A stretch of 39,640 bases of DNA from Roseibacillus sp. GTDB lineage: Bacteria; Verrucomicrobiota; Verrucomicrobiae; Verrucomicrobiales; Akkermansiaceae. The notes beneath the pieces were generated by a model. The model made no database searches. It was not told the DNA's origin and saw nothing but the letters and a program-made list of their open reading frames with translations. Shown one piece after another: positions 21,643 through 29,308 of the stretch. Every line of letters starts with the position of its first letter. Position 1 is the first letter of the stretch. The position numbers and the translations under genes were made by a program. The stretch covers positions 1 through 39,640 of the forward strand of contig PBNG01000091.1 of the NCBI GenBank assembly GCA_002723015.1. The letters are read 5' to 3'.

Positions 21643-23928
21643 TTACAGGTCTTGCCCGTGCAGCTGGACCAGGCGCTGCCCTTCCTTAATGAGGAAGTCG
21701 CAATCCATGAATGGGTCAGAACTGATGTCCTGCCAGAGGACCTTGCCTGATGGGGAGATGACAAAAGTGCCGTGGAGTGGTTCTTTCTCGAAGTCATCAT
21801 AAGCACTCCATTCCCTGAATACGCTCAGTGCCGGGTCCGCAACCAGAGGAAAGGGAAAACTTTTGCCGTCCTTTTCCCATTTTTCCCGTGACTTAATGAG
21901 ATCTGATTCGCTGTCAGTACTGATCGCGAGCACCTCAAAACCAGCCTCTTTGAAAAGACTTGCATTGCCTGCAAACTTCTCCAGTTGCTCAGCACAATGG
22001 AGGCACCCATGACCAAGGTAAAAAATCAGAACAACGGGCTTCCCCTCATAGTCGCCGCGGGAGATTGATCCACCGGTATCGTCGGGAAGGGTGAAATTAC
22101 GGGCTTCAGGTGGTGCCCATGAAACCGGACCCAGAGAGTCGAGGGGCGGACGGGTTCCGGTTTCATCCTGAGGAGTTGGTTTTGCCTGCCATTCACCAAG
22201 GTCGAGTTCCCGGGCGATTTCCATTACTCGTGCGACCGGAGGTGCCTTTGGGTCGAGATAGGCCGAGATGGGTTGCAGGAGTTTGAAGGCGTCGCGGGTT
22301 TCTTCGTCCTTGCCGGCCGCATGCAGGATCTCGATGCGGGCGAGGAGCGGCAGAACCCGTTTTTCGCCGGACTTCACGGCTTCCTCACTCATTGAAAGCG
22401 CTTTCTCCTCGTCACCGGCCCGGAGATGAAGCTTGGCGAGATTATATTTGTCGTCCTCGACCGCCCCGAGATGTGACTTAGCTTCCTCCAACTTGTTTTC
22501 GAGCAATGCTACAAAACAGGAGACCGCCTTCTGGGCTTTCTCGACCTTCTTGATCCATTCCTTGGGCTTTTTGGTGGCTTCCTTGACGATTTTTTCCGTG
22601 TCTTTCTCGTTCTTTTCTTCCTTAGCAGCCTTATCCCTCGCATCAGTCTCGGCCTTTTCGGCTTCCTGAAGGGCAACCTTCAGGAGTTCGGACAAATCGG
22701 CGTCCACGGAGGTCAACCCGTCCAGCGACTTCCTGCCGTGGTGGGCACGCCCAAGAAGGCGGAGGCGTTTGAGCTGTTCCTCGCGCTTGTCCGTTGGCTC
22801 AAGGTAGGGGGTATCTGCCAGTCGGATCGTCTCGTCCCAGAGCTCGAAGCGCCGGAGCACCTCAAACATCCGACTCCGGCCATAACTGGCGCTGCGACCA
22901 CCTCGACTGAGCGTGTTCAGCTTAGGATGCCTTGGATTAGCAAGGAGGCTCTGCGCCATGCCCAGGGCATCGTGGGCCCGTCCAAGAGTCATCCAATTCC
23001 GGCAGAGCCATTCGTTGTTGTGGGCGTAGTTATGAATGCGATCGGGAAGCACCCGCCGCGTGATCATGTATTGATGGTCCGTCCTGGCGGAGGCTTCCTG
23101 TGCAAAGGCGGAGTCTTCCCACCTTTTCAGCTTGGAGTAAATATGACCAGGCATGTGCCACATGTGGGCAATACCCGGGGCGGTTTGACCAAGTTTGGCA
23201 GCGGAATCGAGAGCGACCTTGGCTTTCTTGCCATCCCAGAGGTGAATCCGATAGTGGTGTGCCGGATGCATCGGGTTGACGGCAAAAATCTGCTGGAGGA
23301 TGGCATCGACCGCCTGATGGCTGTGAATCGGGAGGCCACTGCGTCCGAATTGCCAGAGGCGAACACAAAGGAAAGCCCGTGCCTCAAGGTCTGAAGGGTA
23401 ATCCTGAATGATCCCCTCCAGGTCGTCGATGAGCTCCTGCTTGCGCTTCTTTGCATCCTTCGGGTCGCCATCAAGATAGTTGGCTTGTGCTGCGATGTAG
23501 CGTTGGTTCCGTTCCGAGGCTTTCTCCTGAAGACCGGTTGCCTTCTTGATGAATGCCTTGGCCCGCTTTTCATTTTCCCAGTTGGCCATTGCCATGCCCC
23601 AGTAGGCCATTGCGCAGTCGGGGTCTTTTGCGGCGATCTGACGAAATGTGCGTTCTGCCTCATAATACCAGAAGCCATGCAGCTGCCCGATACCCTGGTT
23701 GAAAAACTGTTGGCCATCTTCCCATCCGCATTGAATCGAGAAGGAGATATCACCTGTCCCCTTAATCGGCCGGGCGGAGTGCCGGGGTCCCTGGTTGAAC
23801 GCTTCTCCCTGATGCGAGTGGCCGGCCTTGGGCTTCTGCTCTCCCTCGTCCTCGGGTGTTTCCTCCGCGAGGATCGGGAAAGCACTTCCGAGCAGTGCTG
23901 TCAGCAGAAAAAAGTGGTGGGGGATCAC
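21643..23928 (-). CDS. Secreted TPR protein fused to a C-terminal peroxiredoxin/redoxin domain
   Basis: 761 residues. A signal peptide (MIPHHFFLLTALLGSAFPILA) precedes a long helical repeat region of TPR type from about 70 to 420 (FNQGIGQLHGFWYYEAERTF, DCAMAYWGMAMANWE). A very charged Lys/Glu stretch follows (about 420-470), then more helical repeats. The C-terminal 150 residues form an AhpC/TSA-Redoxin domain: FTLPDDTGG, VVLIFYLGHGCLHC with Cys642 and Cys645 in a CxxC arrangement, VLAISTDSESDL, FPLVADP, and HGTFVISPSGKVLW. The thioredoxin-like CxxC suggests thiol-disulfide or peroxide chemistry in the periplasm, with the TPR part likely binding a partner protein. A partner is not visible nearby. 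The gene stands alone on the minus strand. Confidence 0.88.
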   Translation of the reverse strand: MIPHHFFLLTALLGSAFPILAEETPEDEGEQKPKAGHSHQGEAFNQGPRHSARPIKGTGDISFSIQCGWEDGQQFFNQGIGQLHGFWYYEAERTFRQIAAKDPDCAMAYWGMAMANWENEKRAKAFIKKATGLQEKASERNQRYIAAQANYLDGDPKDAKKRKQELIDDLEGIIQDYPSDLEARAFLCVRLWQFGRSGLPIHSHQAVDAILQQIFAVNPMHPAHHYRIHLWDGKKAKVALDSAAKLGQTAPGIAHMWHMPGHIYSKLKRWEDSAFAQEASARTDHQYMITRRVLPDRIHNYAHNNEWLCRNWMTLGRAHDALGMAQSLLANPRHPKLNTLSRGGRSASYGRSRMFEVLRRFELWDETIRLADTPYLEPTDKREEQLKRLRLLGRAHHGRKSLDGLTSVDADLSELLKVALQEAEKAETDARDKAAKEEKNEKDTEKIVKEATKKPKEWIKKVEKAQKAVSCFVALLENKLEEAKSHLGAVEDDKYNLAKLHLRAGDEEKALSMSEEAVKSGEKRVLPLLARIEILHAAGKDEETRDAFKLLQPISAYLDPKAPPVARVMEIARELDLGEWQAKPTPQDETGTRPPLDSLGPVSWAPPEARNFTLPDDTGGSISRGDYEGKPVVLIFYLGHGCLHCAEQLEKFAGNASLFKEAGFEVLAISTDSESDLIKSREKWEKDGKSFPFPLVADPALSVFREWSAYDDFEKEPLHGTFVISPSGKVLWQDISSDPFMDCDFLIKEGQRLVQLHGQDL

Positions 23929-24343
23929 GGAGCCAATACGAACACGAACGAGCGATTTCTACAAAATCATTCTAGAAAGACTCACACAGTCGAGCGGTTC
24001 AACCGGATCGCCTAGGGGGAACGCCCGGTAACACACAGATCACAAGACGTTTATTCAAGATGACGAAGGTTCTAGGGCCGGCGCTGACTGTGCCGTAATC
24101 CCCGGTTCGGAAGTCAGTAGGAACTTCTCATGTAAGCACTCGATATCTGCTTACACGGCATTCTCCTGACCCTGCCGCTCGACGCAGGAAGGGAACATTA
24201 CGCTAAGTCGCGGTCAAGAGGACAAATAGTCCGCAATCTGGTTCCCCGCAATTCGGAATCAGGAAGCCCTTTTTTCCTGAAGGGAAAGATGACGAGAAAC
24301 ACGCTACTGGGATGGGAGAGTTCCCCCCCACTCCTGAATCAGC
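23929..24343. other. Gene-free stretch between the TPR-redoxin and DUF1990 genes
   Basis: About 415 bp with no supported reading frame on either strand. It should hold the promoter of the TPR-redoxin gene near its left end and the end of the DUF1990 transcript at its right end. The only structure I could support is the inverted repeat at 24131-24155. I see no tRNA-like or intrinsic terminator-like element; a short CCCTTTTTTCCTGAAGGG-type stem near 24268 is weak. Confidence 0.6.
24131..24155. repeat. Perfect inverted repeat, operator-like
   Basis: TGTAAGCA (24131-24138) and TGCTTACA (24148-24155) are exact reverse complements separated by 9 nt. The spacing places the half-site centres about 17 bp apart, in the range used by dimeric regulators with helix-turn-helix domains. 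It lies about 200 bp upstream of the TPR-redoxin start and 190 bp beyond the DUF1990 stop. No T-run follows, so a terminator is unlikely. No regulator gene is nearby. Confidence 0.4.
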
Positions 24344-24964
24344 TCAACCGTCACTTTGCGGCGACCTTGCTTTTTGGATGGTAGAAAGGACTTCGCTCTT
24401 GAAAAAGGAGAGTGCCTGGCAGGTGGCTCGCCGCTGCATCCAGATGGAAAACGGTTTGACGAGCGTGGAGAGCCAGTGCCCTGGAATAGACCAACTCTCG
24501 ATTTTGAATATGATCTTGGAAGGAGAATCCCCCTCAGCGTAAACGGTGAACCGGGCAATACCTCGTTCCGGGTGGTTGTCCAGAGTTGCGTAGTCGAATC
24601 CGTACTTCTTCTCTCCTTTCTTTTCGGTGTGAGTGCCGATCACTCGGACCGCGGCCTCAAAGCCGATCAGGCCTACCGCAATTTGCTGGATGATAGTCGC
24701 GCCGTGTTGAATTTTTCCGGTGGGCGAACAGATTTTCGCGCGCATTCGAGAGGGAGGGAAGATTCGGTAGGACTCTAATTGCCTGACGGCGGTTTGGTAG
24801 GCCACCTGAAGGCGGTTCACGTCAGCGCTTCGGATAACGACGATCTTTTGTGAAACGTAGCGGCCCCTCTTTCCCTCGGCTTCATCAAAGGATATTTTTT
24901 TAGATTCCCAGATCGCACAGATCATTGATCGCGCAAACAGCCATTGGGCAGGAACGATCTTCAT
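24344..24964 (-). CDS. DUF1990 family protein
   Basis: 206 residues from the ATG at 24964. The C-terminal half is diagnostic of DUF1990: KYGFDYATLDNHPERGIARFTVY, then FKIESWSIPGHWLSTLVKP and WMQRRATCQAL, which correspond to the family pattern GFAYGTL-GHPE-GE and SRP-PLAR-QRR. The N-terminal half has SADVNRLQVAYQTAVRQLESY, also family-like. The frame stays open upstream to 25150, but the extra 62 residues look unlike the family and would overlap the ribosome-binding site of the divergent gene, so the shorter form is preferred. No obvious ribosome-binding site marks the start. DUF1990 proteins have a START-like fold and no established function. No signal peptide is seen. Confidence 0.78.
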   Translation of the reverse strand: MKIVPAQWLFARSMICAIWESKKISFDEAEGKRGRYVSQKIVVIRSADVNRLQVAYQTAVRQLESYRIFPPSRMRAKICSPTGKIQHGATIIQQIAVGLIGFEAAVRVIGTHTEKKGEKKYGFDYATLDNHPERGIARFTVYAEGDSPSKIIFKIESWSIPGHWLSTLVKPFSIWMQRRATCQALSFFKSEVLSTIQKARSPQSDG

Positions 24965-25152
24965 GGTCTGATTAAAAAGTGTCTGGAAACCGCTGTGCTC
25001 CTTCAGCGTATCCTCATGGACGCAATGGTATAATGATGGCGGGCGAGGCAGCAAGAAGGAGAAATGAGCCAGAAGCGTTTCTGTGAATAGACGCTCGCCG
25101 CTCCGCTGGTGGTTATCCGGCCTGCCTCTTGACCGGAAAGATGGGGCCATCT

Positions 25153-25159
25153 AAGGAGG
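25153..25159 (+). promoter_or_regulatory. Strong ribosome-binding site deciding a GTG/TTG start
   Basis: AAGGAGG at 25153-25159 is a perfect Shine-Dalgarno sequence. It stands 4 nt before GTG (25164) and 10 nt before the in-frame TTG (25170). Either could initiate the outer-membrane protein; GTG is used here, although the spacing slightly favours a site further away. It is one of the few clear ribosome-binding sites in the window. Confidence 0.75.
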
Positions 25160-25163
25160 TGGT

Positions 25164-26582
25164 GTGCGGTTGAGACGAATTATCTTGGTAATGTTACTCC
25201 TGAGTGCTCATGGGAGTCCGGGAGAAGAGGGTCGTGGTGTCTGGCAAGGAAAGGGAGACGCTGGAATCACCTTGAGCGGAGGAAATGGGGAATCTCTTCG
25301 TGGGACAGCGGGGCTTGCACTATCCCGGGGGTTCGGAGAGTGGGAGCTCCAGGCGGGAGCCTCGTTGCTTTATGGGAGGGATAATGGGGTGAGCTCCGGC
25401 GAGCGGATAGAGGGTTCTTTCCAGGTCAACCATGGGCAGAAAAGCAGTTTCTACGCGGGTCTGAACGGGGAGTTTCTTCATGACCAGCCGGCTGCGATCG
25501 ACTGGAGGGCAGTAGTAACGCCGGTCGTCGGTTGGCGGGCTCTTGATGGGAAACGGCTCGAACTTGATCTGGAAGCAGGGCCTGGCCTCACGTGGGAGGA
25601 TCGTGAGTCCGTGACCCGTGGGTTCAGCTCGATTCGTTTTCGTGAGCGGCTGGGCCTACAGTTGACAAAGGGAGTGCGCTTATTTCAAACGCTTACAGCT
25701 CTTTTCGAGGCAGGAGACCCGGCGAACTATACGCTGAATGCAGATGCCGGTCTGGAATCGCAGCTGGGGGGCAGCTGGGCGCTGCGTCTGGCCGGAAAGG
25801 CAGTGTTCCATGGAGAGCCCCGCCGCGGCGCGGGTGAAGACCTTCTGATAACTGCAGGGTTTGGCTATAACCTCCAGCCCGCGGACCACAGTGAGGGCGT
25901 TTTGGAGTCCGGAATAAGTAAATTAAAATCGCAATCAGGAGACTGGGCTCTCACCGCTCTTCTGGGTGGTAGTGTTTCGCGGGGGAACAGCGAAGCCCGT
26001 TCGCTGAGCAGTGGCCTCAGGTTGAAACGGAGCTGGGATGAGGGTGAGTTCGTGGCTGGTATCTTTGGTGTGCATGGGGAGCAGGGCGGAACGATGAGTG
26101 CCGAAAGCTTCTCCGGGGATATGCATTACCAGCGAATTACCGGGAAGAAGGCGTTTGGCGGTATGAGGCTGGATTGTGATCACGACGCTCTGGCTGGCTT
26201 GGACTGGCGCGTTGCCTTGGCACCGTATTTTGGGTGGGCGTTGCTTGAAACAGGGATGAGCCAAATCACTGTCGAAGGTGGTCCGTCGGTGGTGGCAGAA
26301 CGGAAAGGTAGCCAAGAGAATGCGTTTATCGCAACCTACGCCGCCTTGAAGGCCGAGCATCGGCTGGGTGAGAGGACCCGGCTATCGGGAGAACTCTCAT
26401 GGCTTGGAAAAGCGGCGGATTTCGAGAGCCACCTCCTCACTTCCGAGCTTAGAGTCGAACACGCCCTTTCAGAGAGACTGAGTCTTCAACTCGTGGGGCG
26501 TGGTACATATGACACCGACCCCGCTGCCAACAGTGGCCGGCATGACCTGCAGTTGGTCAGCGCTCTGGCCGTAAGATTTTAG
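25164..26582 (+). CDS. Outer-membrane protein with two tandem DUF481-like beta-barrel halves
   Basis: 472 residues, with a non-ATG start supported by a perfect ribosome-binding site. A signal peptide covers about 1-20 (RIILVMLLLSAHGSPG). The rest alternates short hydrophobic and polar residues as in outer-membrane strands and ends in an aromatic, AVRF, typical of barrel insertion. Two halves resemble each other: residues about 28-235 open with GITLSGGNGESLRGTAGLAL and contain IDWRAVVTPVVGWRAL, while about 258-472 open with GGSVSRGNSEARSLSSGLRL and contain LDWRVALAPYFGWALL. The pattern of G-N-S-E opening and DWR-P-GW centre is that of DUF481 (YdiY-like) proteins, normally a single unit of about 250 residues. 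Function is unknown. Confidence 0.75.
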   Translation: MRLRRIILVMLLLSAHGSPGEEGRGVWQGKGDAGITLSGGNGESLRGTAGLALSRGFGEWELQAGASLLYGRDNGVSSGERIEGSFQVNHGQKSSFYAGLNGEFLHDQPAAIDWRAVVTPVVGWRALDGKRLELDLEAGPGLTWEDRESVTRGFSSIRFRERLGLQLTKGVRLFQTLTALFEAGDPANYTLNADAGLESQLGGSWALRLAGKAVFHGEPRRGAGEDLLITAGFGYNLQPADHSEGVLESGISKLKSQSGDWALTALLGGSVSRGNSEARSLSSGLRLKRSWDEGEFVAGIFGVHGEQGGTMSAESFSGDMHYQRITGKKAFGGMRLDCDHDALAGLDWRVALAPYFGWALLETGMSQITVEGGPSVVAERKGSQENAFIATYAALKAEHRLGERTRLSGELSWLGKAADFESHLLTSELRVEHALSERLSLQLVGRGTYDTDPAANSGRHDLQLVSALAVRF

Positions 26583-26896
26583 TAAGAGGAGCCCTCTCGT
26601 GAACTGCTGTCATTGGGTAAAACCTGCAAATATGGAGGTTTTCGGGGTTCATCGGGGGGCGGAACCTCGACCGGAGACTACTTTTTTCCTGATCGTAAGA
26701 AGTGGGACCCGGCTGAAATTTTAAAATTATTTGAGGGGGAGTAACTTGGAGCGCAGAGAAAGCGTTTGCCGCCCGTCTTGGGGAGTCCCGGGCGCGCTGG
26801 CAGCCTAGAAAAAGCGCATGAGGGAGTTCCGGGGTTCTATCCGGGGCGATGCAGTGGTCGCGCCGTCTGATCGTATCGTTCCTTCTAATGCCTTTT
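26583..26896. other. Gene-free stretch after the double-barrel gene
   Basis: About 314 bp without a supported gene. AAAACCT (26619-26625) and AGGTTTT (26636-26642) form a 7-bp inverted repeat with a 10-nt loop ending in TTTT, a weak candidate terminator for the barrel gene. A second short stem, GGGGTTC with GAACCTC, follows directly. A purine-rich AT segment lies around 26715-26745. TCTAAT at 26884-26889 could be a -10 box placed 7-8 nt before the candidate RNA, but no convincing -35 box precedes it. Confidence 0.45.
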
Positions 26897-27150
26897 TTTA
26901 AGAGGTTTCAGAGTTTTTTCTGCCCGCGGTTCGAAATCGTGGACTCTTTGTTGGCCGCTTGCGGGAAGGTGGAGTAGAGCGGATGACTGCCGGCGGGGTT
27001 TTGATGTATTCACCGAGGAAATAGGCCTCGTCTGCAATAGGAAGGGTGCGTGGAAGCCCTCCCCGAGGTGCCAACACCCACCTTTGGGACGACCCAATAA
27101 AAACTTATTCACCGAGACTGAGGCGAAATGCTTGACGGAAACCTCTTAAA
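26897..27150 (+). ncRNA. Candidate structured RNA, 6S-like rod (tentative)
   Basis: The ends TTTAAGAGGTTTC (26897-26909) and GAAACCTCTTAAA (27138-27150) are exact reverse complements over 13 bp and enclose about 228 nt. Inside, nested pairs continue in the same direction: GTTGG 26950-26954 with CCAAT 27094-27098, AAGGTGG 26966-26972 with CCACCTT 27078-27084, and GGCGGGG 26992-26998 with CCCC plus GCC at 27061-27072. A side hairpin uses AGAGT 26910-26914 with ACTCT 26943-26947, capped by CCGCGG and TCGTGG around TTCGAAA. The long rod with a closing stem and an ACACCCACCTT element recalls 6S RNA, which sequesters sigma-70 RNA polymerase, but the length (254 nt) is above the usual 180-200. The plus strand is favoured only by this resemblance. 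Confidence 0.45.
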
Positions 27151-27158
27151 TTTATGGT
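27132..27158 (+). promoter_or_regulatory. Possible sigma-70 promoter of the HU gene
   Basis: TTGACG at 27132-27137 matches five of six -35 bases. TATGGT at 27053+100 (27153-27158) lies 15 bp further and is a fair -10 box; the spacing is short of the usual 17. It lies 50 bp before the HU start and overlaps the 3' closing arm of the candidate RNA. Confidence 0.35.
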
Positions 27159-27207
27159 TTGAAGGCCGAAGTTTCATTCGAACATAACCAACAAAGAACT
27201 AAAATTC

Positions 27208-27522
27208 ATGGCTCAAAAAGCAGCAACCAAGACGGAGATCCTCAACAACATTGCCGAAGCAACCGGCTTCAACCGTAAGCAAGTGGCTTCAGTACTCGAT
27301 GCGCTGAGTGGTGAGATCAATAAGGGTGTGAGCAGAGGAGGACCCGGACAGTTTACAATTCCAGGTCTCTGCAAGATCGTCGTGCAAGACAAGCCGGCTA
27401 CGGAGGCGACAACCCGCCCGAATCCGTTCAAGCCCGGTGAAATGATGGAAGTCTCAGCCAAGCCGGCTCGCAGGGTCGTTAAGGTGCGGCCTCTCAAGAA
27501 CCTGAAAGACATGGTCGCCTGA
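27208..27522 (+). CDS. HU family DNA-binding protein
   Basis: 104 residues. The N-terminal helices (KTEILNNIAEATGFNRKQVASVLDALSGEI) and the beta-arm region (GPGQFTIPGLCKIVV, then TRPNPFKPGEMMEV) follow the HU/IHF pattern; the usual arm motif RNP is represented by RPNPFKPGE. The tail KPARRVVKVRPLKNLKDMV is basic. Such proteins bend and compact DNA as dimers in the nucleoid. The start is an ATG with a modest purine-rich stretch (AAAGAAC) upstream. A strong intrinsic terminator follows 27 bp after the stop, so the gene is monocistronic. The candidate structured RNA ends 57 bp upstream. Confidence 0.93.
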   Translation: MAQKAATKTEILNNIAEATGFNRKQVASVLDALSGEINKGVSRGGPGQFTIPGLCKIVVQDKPATEATTRPNPFKPGEMMEVSAKPARRVVKVRPLKNLKDMVA

Positions 27523-27548
27523 TCAGCGGGTTAAAGGTCAATTCCTTA

Positions 27549-27586
27549 GGAACCGCGCCTCGAACAGGGGCGCGGTTCTCTTTTTG
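27549..27586 (+). terminator. Rho-independent terminator of the HU gene
   Basis: GAACCGCGCC (27550-27559) pairs perfectly with GGCGCGGTTC (27569-27578) across a 9-nt loop, and TCTTTTT follows immediately. The GC-rich 10-bp stem plus U-tract is a textbook intrinsic terminator, the clearest in the window. Confidence 0.92.
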
Positions 27587-27729
27587 AGGATAGGGAAGGC
27601 AGATGTGGTAATGGGTGAGACTCAATGGTTCAGGCATTGATGGGGTTCTCGGAGGCCGTGGTGCCGCGATCTAAGAGTTAATCGGATTCCGGGACAGAAT
27701 CCGCTGTCCTCAACTGGCAGAAAATCCAT

Positions 27730-28497
27730 ATGCACGTCGTCGCCCTCCAATATGATATAGCCTGGGAAAACCGGGCGGCCAATTTCGATACCGTTCGGCG
27801 GCTCCTGACTGGAGCAGCAGTGTCACCGGGGTCGCTTATCGTGCTTCCGGAAATGTTCTCTACGGGATTCAGCATGAATGTCTCCCAAGTGGCGGAGGCG
27901 AAGGACAGTGAGACTGAAAAATTTCTCTCGTCTCTTGCATGGCAATACGAGAGCCACGTAGTTGGCGGACTTGTAAGCAAGGATTCCTCATCAGCCCTCG
28001 GGCGCAATGAGGTAGCGGTATACGATCCCTCTGGGCGCCCGGTCGCCCTCTACCAGAAGAACTACACGTTTTCTTACGCGGATGAATCCAGCCACTATGT
28101 TGCGGGCGACGGATTGGCTATGTTTCGATGGCACGACTTTACGGTGTGTCCTGTGATCTGTTATGATCTCCGGTTCCCAGAGCTTTTCCGGAGGGCTGTG
28201 CGGGATGGGGCCAACCTGTTCACGATCAGCGCCAACTGGCCGGACTCCCGATCGCGTCACTGGAAGGCTCTTCTTGAGGCTCGGGCAATCGAGAATCTGT
28301 CATGTGTGGTCGGAGTCAACAGGGTAGGGAGCGATCCGCGCTTTCGCTACCAGGGAGGATCACGCATATTGAACCACAATGGAGTAGTGCAGGAAGAGGC
28401 AGGCGACTCGGAATCCGTCCTGTGTTGTGAGCTGGATTATAACGAGCTCATCACGTGGCGGCGGGAGTTTCCTGCTCTGGATGATATCAAGGCCTGA
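27730..28497 (+). CDS. Carbon-nitrogen hydrolase (nitrilase superfamily, omega-amidase-like)
   Basis: 255 residues, right for a single nitrilase-fold domain. The catalytic triad is visible: Glu41 in LPEMFSTGF, Lys110 in YQKNYTF and Cys144 in VICYDLRFPELFR. LPEMFSTGFSMN and the overall length are most like the YafV/omega-amidase (Nit2-like) branch, which hydrolyses 2-oxoglutaramate or 2-oxosuccinamate to the keto acid and ammonia in the cytoplasm. YafV-type enzymes usually have KRHLF after the Lys motif, while this one has KNYTFSYADE, so the branch assignment is tentative. It is convergent with the methyltransferase-like gene. Confidence 0.9.
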   Translation: MHVVALQYDIAWENRAANFDTVRRLLTGAAVSPGSLIVLPEMFSTGFSMNVSQVAEAKDSETEKFLSSLAWQYESHVVGGLVSKDSSSALGRNEVAVYDPSGRPVALYQKNYTFSYADESSHYVAGDGLAMFRWHDFTVCPVICYDLRFPELFRRAVRDGANLFTISANWPDSRSRHWKALLEARAIENLSCVVGVNRVGSDPRFRYQGGSRILNHNGVVQEEAGDSESVLCCELDYNELITWRREFPALDDIKA

Positions 28498-28555
28498 TCA
28501 AGCGGGTTGAAAGGACCTTTCAGGGAAGGGCAGGGCGGCAAGGTTCCCTATCATG

Positions 28556-29218
28556 CTACTGTTCCCATTCATCTTCCCCTGAAACCTTGCGGTAGGCAGC
28601 GATATCCTTATCTCCGTAATAGGCGACGAGGATGGCTCCTTCGGCTGCTACGGTCTCAAAGAGGGCATGCATGAGCTCCTGCTCCCCCGGCCATGGGTAA
28701 ACATAAAAAAGGTCGATCTCGTCTACTTCGCACTCCATGCCCTCGTAGGCCGGGATGACGACGGTGGAATCTCCCCAGTGAGACTCCGGCTCGGGAGTCA
28801 ATAGTTCAGCGCCGCCGTGGCCGGGGTAGGAGCCGAACCCCTCTGGAAAGTAACTGGTGCACAGGTAGTCAACTTTGATCGCGTGATCGTTCGCCAGCAG
28901 CTGGGCGAGTTTTACCAGATCTTCTTCGATCTCCAAACCGTAGGAGCGGTAGCCCAAAAGGGAGGCAAGGCAGGTCCCCACACCAAAACCACTTCCCCAC
29001 TCGCAGAACGTGTGCCCAAGCGGAACACCCTCCTCGGTGAGGAACCTCAATACCCGGTAAAGAAGGACAGGGTCGCTGGGGAGGAAGCGTGGGACCCGGC
29101 GGTTGCGATTGGATGCGAAGAGTTGATCGAGCCTTCTGTCCGCATCTTCGATCAGAGCAGCAACGTCGGGGGGTAGCGCGTTGTCATTGAGCTGCAGGGT
29201 GATCTCCTCGAGTGCCAT
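28556..29218 (-). CDS. Class I SAM-dependent methyltransferase-like protein
   Basis: 220 residues. FCEWGSGFGVGTCLASLLG (Glu73, Gly75, Gly77, Gly79) is motif I of Rossmann-type methyltransferases, and YGLEIEEDLVKLA supplies the acidic residue after strand beta2. An N-terminal helix pair precedes the fold. The later segment DEIDLFYVYPWPGEQELMHALFE is like motif IV-V, where the catalytic face would lie. The substrate is unknown; the motif I style (E-W-G-S-G-F-G) resembles DOT1-like or generic bacterial methyltransferases. It is cytoplasmic, has no signal, and is divergent from rnhA across 90 bp. Confidence 0.78.
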   Translation of the reverse strand: MALEEITLQLNDNALPPDVAALIEDADRRLDQLFASNRNRRVPRFLPSDPVLLYRVLRFLTEEGVPLGHTFCEWGSGFGVGTCLASLLGYRSYGLEIEEDLVKLAQLLANDHAIKVDYLCTSYFPEGFGSYPGHGGAELLTPEPESHWGDSTVVIPAYEGMECEVDEIDLFYVYPWPGEQELMHALFETVAAEGAILVAYYGDKDIAAYRKVSGEDEWEQ

Positions 29219-29308
29219 TCAGGTTAGTCTGCCACCTCGCGTTCCCCTTGTCGATGGGGTCAGGCAAATTACTCGACTCGCTAACTGATCCGGCGAAAGT
29301 GTCGGGTA

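Noticed and set aside
22738..23394. 218-codon plus-strand frame.
   Set aside because: Antisense to the TPR-redoxin protein, whose repeats and signal peptide are convincing.
23990..24115. GGTTCAACC and GGTTCGGAA stretches that resemble T-loops.
   Set aside because: No cloverleaf could be built around either.
26924..26942. T-arm-like hairpin (CCGCGG, loop TTCGAAA, TCGTGG), suggesting a tRNA or tmRNA.
   Set aside because: The base after the loop is T instead of the required C, and no acceptor, D or anticodon arms or CCA end fit around it.
26885..27112. 75-codon minus-strand frame in the gene-free stretch.
   Set aside because: No ribosome-binding site or recognisable protein features; the same bases are better explained by nested RNA pairing. 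Not excluded completely.
28507..28523. TGAAAGGACCTTTCA palindrome between the amidase and methyltransferase genes.
   Set aside because: Only a very small stem with no U-tract; not reported as a terminator.
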